A DNA stretch of 10,216 bases, taken from positions 1-10,216 of the forward strand of contig JASHYG010000083.1 in NCBI GenBank assembly GCA_030043215.1, written 5' to 3'. The notes beneath the pieces were generated by a model. The model saw nothing but the letters and a program-made list of their open reading frames with translations, was not told the origin of the DNA and searched no databases. A program made the position numbers and the translations under genes. Shown here one piece after another: positions 1-6,029 of this stretch. The DNA is from Gammaproteobacteria bacterium. GTDB lineage: Bacteria; Pseudomonadota; Gammaproteobacteria; Steroidobacterales; Steroidobacteraceae. Position 1 is the stretch's first letter, and the number at the start of each line of letters is the position of its first letter.

Positions 1-1523
1 CAGGGCACGATGAGCGGGCGGCCTGAGAACAAGACCGCGATGACCGGCACGCGCCGCGCCTTCGCGCGCTGCAGGACAGCCTCGGCGAGCGCGCGCTGCT
101 TTCCCGGAAGATCCAGGTGTGCCCGGCTCGCCGCCTCGCCGGTCATCACCGCGGCCTCGCCGACGCAGAGGATGATCGCGTCCGCGCCGCCGCAGAGCTC
201 GAGGGCCGCGCCGATGCCGGCAGTCTCCTCACCTTCGATCGGAACACCCGGCGCGCACCGGATCTCGTGCTTCGGGAGCGCTGCGCGCAGTCCCTCGAGC
301 ACGGTCACGTTCCCCTCCGGAGGAGCGGCGGCCCACCAGGAGCCGCGCATTTCCGCGGATGCATCGGCAAGCGGCCCCACGAGAGCAAGCTTGCGGACGG
401 AGCCTTCGAGCGGCAGCGCGTCTTGCCGGTTGGTCAGCATGACAATCGCCCGCCCGGCGACGTCGCGCGCCACCTGCCGCCGCCGCACGACGGCCGCGGC
501 GCTTTCAGGCTTGGAGCCGCGGCGATAAGGGTCGTCAAACAGCCCGAGACGCTCCTTGAGCAAGAGCACTCTCCGAACGGCGTCATCGATGTCGGCAACG
601 GTCACGAGCCCGCGGCTCAGCGCGACGGGCAGGCCGTTGCGATAGCAGTTGGCCATCATGTCGATGTCCACGCCTGCTTTGAGCGCGAGTGCGGCCGCCT
701 CCGCGGCATCCGCCGCGACGCCGTGCCGCATGAGCTCGCCGATCGCGTTGTAGTCGCTCACGAGCACACCCTCGAAGCCGAGGCGCTCACGCAGCCAGCC
801 CTTGAGCAGCGCCGTGTGCGCCGTCATCGGAATGCCGGCGAGATCGGTGAAGGCGGGCATGATCGACACCACGCCCGCTCGGACCGCGGCCTCGAAGGGG
901 GGCAGGTACACCTCGCGCACGGTGCGCTCGGAGATGTCCACCGAGGCATACTCGCGGCCCGCCGTCACCGCGCCGTACGCGCAGTAGTGCTTGGCGACCG
1001 CGGCGAGCGAGTCCTCGGCAGCGAGTCCCGTGCCCTGAAAGCCGCGGACCTTGGCCTCGGCCATGCGCGAGCCGACCCACGGGTCCTCGCCGGGGCCCTC
1101 GACGCTGCGGCCCCAGCGCGGATCACGCGCCACATCGAGCATCGGCGCGAACGTCATGGCGATCCCGTCGGCGGACGCCTCCCTCGCCGCCTCGCGCGCC
1201 GTCAGGGCCCAGGCCTCGGGATCAAACAGCGACGCCTCGGCCAGAGATACCGGGAACAGCGTTCGATACCCATGGATGATATCGAGAGCGAAAAGCACAG
1301 GAATGTGAAGTCGCGACTGCTCCACGGCGAGCTTCTGCATCGCATGCACGTGGTCTGCACCGATGAGATTGAGTAAATTGCCGATCGTGCCAGCCTTGAT
1401 CGCGTCCACGGAGTCGCCCGCGATCACGGGTCCGGTCACGGCGTGGCCCGCGGCCGTCATGGTGAGCTGGCCCAACTTCTCGGCGAGGGTCATTGCTCTG
1501 ATGAGCGTTTCGATACGGCTCAA
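1..1523 (-). CDS. bglX: GH3 beta-glucosidase, BglX-like (C-terminus cut by window edge)
   Basis: Exo-acting retaining beta-glucosidase that releases glucose from the non-reducing ends of beta-gluco-oligosaccharides. About 507 residues are visible; BglX proteins are usually about 750, so part of the second sandwich domain and the FnIII-like end are missing. The N-terminus shows the BglX-like MTLAEKLGQL (residues 11-20). EGPGEDPWVGSR (142-153) and AKHYCAYGAV (177-186), followed by GREY, match the GH3 barrel. Asp257 in VLVSDYNAIGEL is the expected nucleophile (codon 753-755). GEAAVMTGEAASR (455-467) matches the BglX loop that carries the acid/base, probably Glu463. The TTG at 1523 is chosen because it keeps the family N-terminal helix and has AGGAG seven bases upstream; an ATG at 1493 would cut that helix. 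No signal peptide is visible, unlike periplasmic E. coli BglX, so a cytoplasmic location is inferred. Sophorose, gentiobiose or cellobiose specificity cannot be read from the sequence. Confidence 0.93.
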   Translation of the reverse strand, partial: MSRIETLIRAMTLAEKLGQLTMTAAGHAVTGPVIAGDSVDAIKAGTIGNLLNLIGADHVHAMQKLAVEQSRLHIPVLFALDIIHGYRTLFPVSLAEASLFDPEAWALTAREAAREASADGIAMTFAPMLDVARDPRWGRSVEGPGEDPWVGSRMAEAKVRGFQGTGLAAEDSLAAVAKHYCAYGAVTAGREYASVDISERTVREVYLPPFEAAVRAGVVSIMPAFTDLAGIPMTAHTALLKGWLRERLGFEGVLVSDYNAIGELMRHGVAADAAEAAALALKAGVDIDMMANCYRNGLPVALSRGLVTVADIDDAVRRVLLLKERLGLFDDPYRRGSKPESAAAVVRRRQVARDVAGRAIVMLTNRQDALPLEGSVRKLALVGPLADASAEMRGSWWAAAPPEGNVTVLEGLRAALPKHEIRCAPGVPIEGEETAGIGAALELCGGADAIILCVGEAAVMTGEAASRAHLDLPGKQRALAEAVLQRAKARRVPVIAVLFSGRPLIVP

Positions 1524-1530
1524 GCTAGTG

Positions 1531-1535
1531 CTCCT
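1531..1535 (-). promoter_or_regulatory. Shine-Dalgarno site of the GH3 gene
   Basis: AGGAG on the minus strand, seven bases before the TTG at 1523. It is the best ribosome-binding match near this gene and decides the TTG start over the in-frame ATG thirty bases further in. It lies within the 27-bp gap to the divergent ABC transporter gene. Confidence 0.7.
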
Positions 1536-1550
1536 GCGAAACCCGGTCCG

Positions 1551-3317
1551 ATGATAGTTCGGTCCGAGGAAATCGCCAGGGCCGCAGCCCAGATCGACGA
1601 GGCCGCCCACTCGCGTCTCGTGCCGCAGCTGCGCGCGATGACCCGCTCCCTGCTCGCCTCCCCCGTGGGCAAGACCCTCGTGCTGCTCGTGGCGGCGATC
1701 TTCGTCATCGTCGTGGCGACGGCGTACGCGCAGATCCGCCTCAACAGCTGGAACAAGCCCTTCTACGACGCCCTGTCGCGCCGGGACTTCCTCGAGTTCT
1801 GGGTCCAGCTCGGGGTGTTCCTCCTCATCGCCGGCAGCCTCCTCGTGCTCAACGTCGCGCAGCGCTGGCTCGGGGAGACCTTGAAGGTGAAGCTCCGCGA
1901 CGGCCTCGTCCGCGATCTCATCCGCGACTGGATGGCGCCGCGCCGCGCCTTCTGGCTCGCCAACGCCGGACCGATCGGCGTCAATCCGGACCAGCGCATG
2001 CACGAGGACGCACGCCATCTCTGCGAGCTCTCGGCCGACCTCGGCATCGCCATGCTGCAGGCGGCGATCCTCTTCTTTACCTTCAGCGGCGTGCTGTGGG
2101 TCCTCTCCCGCGGCTTCTCCTTCCACATCGCCGGCCGGGACTATCCGATTCCGGGGTTCATGGTCTGGGCCGCCATCGCGTACGCCGGAGTAGGGTCGCT
2201 GCTCTCCTACCGGGTCGGCAAGAGCCTCATTCACCGCAACGCGGAGCGCTATGCCCGCGAGGCCGAGCTGCGGTTCTCGCTCGTCCGCGTCAACGAGCAT
2301 CTCGACGGGATCTCGCTCGCCTCCGGCGAGGCCGACGAGACGCGGCGCGTCGAGCTCCACCTCACCGAGGTGCTCGCGGCCACGACCCGACTGGTGGCCG
2401 GCCTCACCAATCTCACCTGGGTCACCTCGGGCTTCGGCTGGGTGACGCAGGTCGTGCCGATACTGGTTGCGGCTCCGCTTTACTTCTCGGGCAAGATCTC
2501 CTTCGGCGGCTTGATGATGGCGGCCGCCGCGTTCACCCAGGCACAGTCGTCGCTGAGCTGGTTCGTCGACAGTTTCAGCACCATCGCCGACTGGCGGGCG
2601 ACGTTGCTGCGGGTGGCCACTTTCCACCGGGCCGTGATCACCACGGACGACCTGCTCCGCCACGTCGGCAGCCGCATCACCTATGTCGATGGCGCGCCCG
2701 GCCGCATCACGATCGAGAATCTCGAGGTGACCTCCCCGGGAGGCCGAGACCTGATCCGCGAGAAGAAGGTCGAGGTGAGGGCGGGGGAGCGCGTACTGAT
2801 CCTCGGCGAGCCCGGCACGGGCAAGACTCAGCTGTTCCGCGCGCTCGCGGGACTGTGGCCGTGGGGCGCAGGGTCGATCACTCGCCCGCGAGACGAGCCG
2901 ATACTCTACTTCCCTCGCGGGACGCCCTATCTGCCTCGTGGCACCCTCCGCGAGGTGCTCGCCTATCCCCTCGAGGTCGAGAGCTTCGATGAGCCGGCTT
3001 GCGCGCACGCGCTGCGCCGGCTCGGCCTCGAGCGGCTCGTGCCGCTGCTCCACGAGACGCGCCGCTGGGATCGGGACTTGAGCGCGGATGAGCAGCTGAG
3101 CCTCGCGTTCGCGCGCGTCGTGCTGCAGGCGCCTCCGTGGATCCTCATCGACAACACGTTCGGCTCCCTGGACGGTGACACCCTCGAGCGGGTGATCGAC
3201 GTCTTCGCCAACGAGCTGGAGCATGCGAGCGTCATCCACATCGGCAGCGCGCAGGCGCACGATCCGCTCTTCTCGCGCGTGGTGCACCTCGCCAAGGCGC
3301 CGGGCGTACACTCGTGA
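1551..3317 (+). CDS. SbmA/BacA/YddA-like ABC transporter, fused membrane and ATP-binding domains
   Basis: A 588-residue half-transporter resembling E. coli YddA and the SbmA/BacA fold. Relatives move peptides, cobalamin or lipidic substrates; the substrate here is unknown. Membrane segments are visible at about 41-60, 83-103, 167-185 and 202-220, with two more near 280-330. RLNSWNKPFYDALSRRDF (63-80) and NPDQRMHEDA (145-154) are family hallmarks. In the ATP-binding domain Walker A is intact (GEPGTGKT, 419-426). Other motifs are non-consensus: LSADEQ (510-515) for LSGGEQ, Asn535 where the Walker B catalytic Glu is expected, Ser566 near the H-loop position, and PRGTPYLP where the Q-loop normally reads PQRPYLP. 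From memory, related proteobacterial proteins also lack a classical H-loop but keep the Glu. ATG 1551 is the first ATG that does not overlap the GH3 gene, but it has no clear ribosome-binding site. ATG 1638 is an alternative that still keeps all membrane segments. It heads the plus-strand array, 67 bp before the next gene. Confidence 0.88.
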   Translation: MIVRSEEIARAAAQIDEAAHSRLVPQLRAMTRSLLASPVGKTLVLLVAAIFVIVVATAYAQIRLNSWNKPFYDALSRRDFLEFWVQLGVFLLIAGSLLVLNVAQRWLGETLKVKLRDGLVRDLIRDWMAPRRAFWLANAGPIGVNPDQRMHEDARHLCELSADLGIAMLQAAILFFTFSGVLWVLSRGFSFHIAGRDYPIPGFMVWAAIAYAGVGSLLSYRVGKSLIHRNAERYAREAELRFSLVRVNEHLDGISLASGEADETRRVELHLTEVLAATTRLVAGLTNLTWVTSGFGWVTQVVPILVAAPLYFSGKISFGGLMMAAAAFTQAQSSLSWFVDSFSTIADWRATLLRVATFHRAVITTDDLLRHVGSRITYVDGAPGRITIENLEVTSPGGRDLIREKKVEVRAGERVLILGEPGTGKTQLFRALAGLWPWGAGSITRPRDEPILYFPRGTPYLPRGTLREVLAYPLEVESFDEPACAHALRRLGLERLVPLLHETRRWDRDLSADEQLSLAFARVVLQAPPWILIDNTFGSLDGDTLERVIDVFANELEHASVIHIGSAQAHDPLFSRVVHLAKAPGVHS

Positions 3318-3384
3318 GGCGCTGGCCGGTGCACATGCGGCTCAGCGGCAGACCGAGTCCGCCATCGAGGATTGAGTCCCGAAC

Positions 3385-4677
3385 ATGACGAACACCGCGC
3401 GCGCGCCCGCTCCCGCCTCTCTCGCGACCCTGCCCGACGAGGAGCTGCTCGAGCTCGTCCAGCGCCAGACCTTCCGCCTCTTCTGGGAAGGCGCCCATCC
3501 CACGAGCGGTCTCGCGCCCGACCGGCGCACCACGCGCGAGGAGGAGCCCGGCGACCTCGTCGCGGTCGGCGGGTCGGGCTTCGGCCTCATGGCGCTCGTC
3601 GTCGCGGTGGAGCGCGGTTGGGTCCCGCGAGAGGCCGCGCTCGAGCGGCTGCAGCGGATGCTCGCGCTGCTCTCCCACGCACCCTGCTACCACGGCGCCT
3701 TCCCTCATTTCATGAACGGTCGCACGGGCGCGACCATCCCCTTCGGCCGCAAGGACGACGGCGGCGACCTGGTGGAGACCTCCTTCCTCTGCATGGGCCT
3801 GCTCTGCGCCCGCCAGTACTTCGACCGGGACACGCCCGCGGAGAGAAGCCTGCGGCAGCGGATGACCGGACTGTGGGAGGAGGTGGAGTGGGACTGGTAC
3901 ACGCAGGGTGGGCGCAAGCTCCTCTACTGGCACTGGAGCCCGAACAACGGCTGGGCCATGGATCACGAGATCCACGGCTGGAACGAGTGCCTCATCACGT
4001 ACGTGCTCGCCGCATCCTCCCCGCGCCATCCGATCGACGCCGAGGTCTATCACCGCGGATTCGCGGCCGGACGCGACTTCGTGAACGGCAAGTCCTACGA
4101 GGGCATCGAGCTGCCGCTCGGCATGCCCTACGGAGGCCCGCTGTTCTTCGCCCACTACTCCTTCTGCGGCCTCGATCCGCGCGGCCTCAAGGACCGCTAC
4201 GCCGATTACTGGGAGCAGAACGTCCGGCACGTGCGCATTCAGCACGCTTACTGCGCCGCCAACCCGCTCGAGTTCCAGGGCTACGGGCCGGCCTGCTGGG
4301 GCCTCACGGCGAGCGACGACCCCGACGGCTACGCAGCGCACGATCCGGCGCACGACAACGGCACCGTCTCGCCCACCGCCGCACTCTCGAGCTTTCCTTA
4401 CTCACCACGTGAGTCGATGCAGGCGCTGCGGCACTTCCTCGCGCGGCACGGCGAGCGGATCTGGGGCCGATACGGCTTCGTAGACGCCTTCTGCGAGAGG
4501 CGCAACTGGTATGCCGACACGTTCCTCGCCATCGATCAGGGCCCGATCGTCGTCATGATCGAGAATTACCGCACGGGGCTGCCGTGGAAGCTGTTCATGA
4601 GCGCCCCGGAGGTGCTCGCGGGACTCAGCCGGCTCGGCTTCTCGAGCCCGCATCTCGCCGGAGCGGCTCCTGGCTGA
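3385..4677 (+). CDS. Glycoamylase-domain protein (PF10091), GH144-type endo-beta-1,2-glucanase candidate
   Basis: A 430-residue single-domain (alpha/alpha)6-barrel protein of the family often labelled 'glucoamylase family protein'. Characterised GH144 members cut beta-1,2-glucan to sophorooligosaccharides; the same domain occurs in cyclic beta-1,2-glucan synthases. Diagnostic stretches are AVGGSGFGLMAL (60-71), GDLVETSFLCMGLL (127-140), YWHWSPNNGW (181-190), IHGWNECLITYVLAASSP (196-213), GPLFFAHYSF (251-260) and IDQGPIVVMIENYRTG (383-398). Asp128, Glu131 and Glu201 have spacing similar to the three acids I recall as essential in the Chitinophaga enzyme; this needs an alignment. No signal peptide is visible, whereas secreted homologues have one. 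An in-frame TGA at 3373-3375 lies just upstream, so ATG 3385 is the first possible start; its ribosome-binding site is weak. It overlaps the GH15 gene at TGATG, so the two are probably translated together. Exact linkage specificity is inferred. Confidence 0.88.
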   Translation: MTNTARAPAPASLATLPDEELLELVQRQTFRLFWEGAHPTSGLAPDRRTTREEEPGDLVAVGGSGFGLMALVVAVERGWVPREAALERLQRMLALLSHAPCYHGAFPHFMNGRTGATIPFGRKDDGGDLVETSFLCMGLLCARQYFDRDTPAERSLRQRMTGLWEEVEWDWYTQGGRKLLYWHWSPNNGWAMDHEIHGWNECLITYVLAASSPRHPIDAEVYHRGFAAGRDFVNGKSYEGIELPLGMPYGGPLFFAHYSFCGLDPRGLKDRYADYWEQNVRHVRIQHAYCAANPLEFQGYGPACWGLTASDDPDGYAAHDPAHDNGTVSPTAALSSFPYSPRESMQALRHFLARHGERIWGRYGFVDAFCERRNWYADTFLAIDQGPIVVMIENYRTGLPWKLFMSAPEVLAGLSRLGFSSPHLAGAAPG

Positions 4678-4679
4678 TG
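4675..4679 (+). other. TGATG stop/start overlap, translational coupling
   Basis: The TGA of the GH144-type gene (4675-4677) shares its A with the ATG of the GH15 gene (4677-4679). Such overlaps usually mean termination-reinitiation and matched protein levels. This supports the start chosen for the GH15 gene over one inside the upstream coding region. Confidence 0.85.
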
Positions 4680-6029
4680 GAATCGCTCGAGTCCTGGGTC
4701 GAGCGGCAGTACCGTCACGCTGCGGCGGCGATGCTTCGCAGCGTCTCGCCTCTTGGCCTCACCCACTCGCGGCCCGGCTTCGGACAGACCGTCGCGGCGA
4801 AGCGAGGCGCGATCGTCGCCTCACCGATTCTCGGCGCCTACGATCCTGAGCCCGACTACTTCTTCCACTGGTACCGGGACTCCGCGATCGTCATCGATGC
4901 GCTGCGCCGGCTCCTCGAGGAGGGCCTCGAGCCGCGCGCGCCCGAGCACTTCGCGGACTTCGTCCGGTTCAGCCTCACGCTCCGCCATCTCGACGGCCGC
5001 ACGCTTGCCGCATCGCCCGAGTGGCGCTCGCGGGTCCGCGAGGACTTCCGGAAATTTCTGCGCCCGGATGCGGAACTCGCCGCGGTCCATGGAGACGCCG
5101 TCGCAGGCGAGGCCCGCGTCAACCCGGATGGCACGCTCGACATCTCGAGCTGGGGGCGCCCCCAGCACGATGGACCTGCGCTGCGCGCGCTCGCAGTGCT
5201 GCGATGGATCCGCGGCGGCCGTCTCGATACCGAGCTCACCGCGGCCGCCTCGGTCCTGCTGCACGCCGATCTCGCCTTCATCCTGGCGCATGCGCTCGAG
5301 CCCTGCTTCGACATCTGGGAGGAGGAGCGAGGACTGCACTACTACACCCTGCGCACCGCCGCCGCCGCGCTCGAGGAGGGCGCGGACTGGCTGGAGGGCC
5401 GCGAGGAGCGGCGCGAGGCGCAGCGCTGCCGGGAAGCGGCGGCGGCCCTGCTCGCGAGGCTCGACGAGTACTGGCTTCCGGATGAGGGCTTCTACCGCTC
5501 ACGGATCCTGCCCGGCGGATCCCGGTCGGCCAAGGATCTCGACATCGCCGTGATTCTCGGGGTGCTGCACTCGAGCGGCCAGGGCCCGAGCCATTCCGTC
5601 CACGATCCGAGGATCCACGCAACCCTCGGGCGGCTCGCGGCGCTGTTCGACGCGGAGTATCCGATCAACCGCAGCCGGCCTCCCGGACGCGCGCCGGCCA
5701 TGGGACGCTACGCAGGCGATCACTACTACTCGGGCGGCGCCTACTACTTCTCGACGCTCGCCGCCGCGGAGCTCTCCTTCCGCGCAGCGGCCGCAGCGGA
5801 CGAGCCTCGCGCGCGCGTACTTTGCCGGCAGGGCGATGCCTTTCTCGAGACCGTGCGCGCCTTCACTCCGCCGAGCGGAGATCTATCCGAGCAGTTCGAT
5901 CGCACGACCGGCGAGCAGACTTCCGCGAGACAGCTCGCATGGAGCTACGCCGCGCTGATCTCCTGTGTCGCCGCGCGGCGGACCGCCGTCGGGGGCGCCG
6001 CGCTCCCCGCTCGCGAGCGGCACGGCTAG
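4677..6029 (+). CDS. GH15 glucoamylase-type glycosidase, single domain without signal peptide
   Basis: A 450-residue inverting exo-alpha-glucosidase candidate that would release beta-glucose from non-reducing alpha-glucosidic ends. The motif order matches the catalytic domain of fungal-type glucoamylases: YFFHWYRDSAIVIDAL (61-76), SSWGRPQHDGPALRA (157-171), DIWEEERGLHYYTLRTAAAALEEG (212-235), the GDHYYSGGAYY region (347-357), and GDLSEQFDRTTG (401-412) followed by ARQLAWSYAALI (417-428). By analogy with the Aspergillus enzyme, Glu215 is the general acid and Glu405 the general base; both are present. There is no starch-binding domain, no N-terminal beta-sandwich of the usual bacterial GH15 type, and no signal peptide, so it is probably cytoplasmic and acts on oligosaccharides. 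The ATG at 4677 overlaps the stop of the previous gene. The 3' end shares CTAG with the opposing gene. Alpha-1,4 versus alpha-1,6 preference cannot be told from sequence, and other GH15 activities remain possible. Confidence 0.9.
   Translation: MESLESWVERQYRHAAAAMLRSVSPLGLTHSRPGFGQTVAAKRGAIVASPILGAYDPEPDYFFHWYRDSAIVIDALRRLLEEGLEPRAPEHFADFVRFSLTLRHLDGRTLAASPEWRSRVREDFRKFLRPDAELAAVHGDAVAGEARVNPDGTLDISSWGRPQHDGPALRALAVLRWIRGGRLDTELTAAASVLLHADLAFILAHALEPCFDIWEEERGLHYYTLRTAAAALEEGADWLEGREERREAQRCREAAAALLARLDEYWLPDEGFYRSRILPGGSRSAKDLDIAVILGVLHSSGQGPSHSVHDPRIHATLGRLAALFDAEYPINRSRPPGRAPAMGRYAGDHYYSGGAYYFSTLAAAELSFRAAAAADEPRARVLCRQGDAFLETVRAFTPPSGDLSEQFDRTTGEQTSARQLAWSYAALISCVAARRTAVGGAALPARERHG
5149..5166. 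repeat. Perfect 18-bp GC palindrome inside the GH15 gene
   Basis: GCTGGGGGCGCCCCCAGC is a perfect inverted repeat with no loop bases. It lies over the codons for the conserved SWGRPQ motif, so codon constraint plus high GC can explain it. There is no T-tract after it, so it does not look like an intrinsic terminator. Confidence 0.6.
6026..6029. other. Shared CTAG: overlapping stop codons of convergent genes
   Basis: TAG at 6027-6029 ends the GH15 gene on the plus strand. TAG read from 6028 to 6026 on the minus strand ends the CocE/NonD gene. The palindromic CTAG holds both stops, leaving no intergenic space and no room for a terminator between the convergent arrays. Confidence 0.95.

Noticed and set aside
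117..1376. Plus-strand open frame of 419 codons opposite the GH3 gene
   Set aside because: The minus strand encodes a continuous BglX-like protein through this region; the plus frame has low-complexity Arg/His/Ala composition.
1443..1550. 36-residue N-terminal extension of the ABC transporter
   Set aside because: It would overlap the 5' end of the divergent GH3 gene and is not hydrophobic or family-like; the ATG at 1551 is more plausible.
2096..2992. Plus-strand open frame of 298 codons inside the transporter gene
   Set aside because: Different frame from the transporter protein, composition dominated by Arg/Gly/Pro, no motif.
3232..4353. Minus-strand open frame of 373 codons opposite the transporter end and GH144-type gene
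   Set aside because: Overlaps two well-supported genes and shows no recognisable motif; GC-skewed shadow frame.
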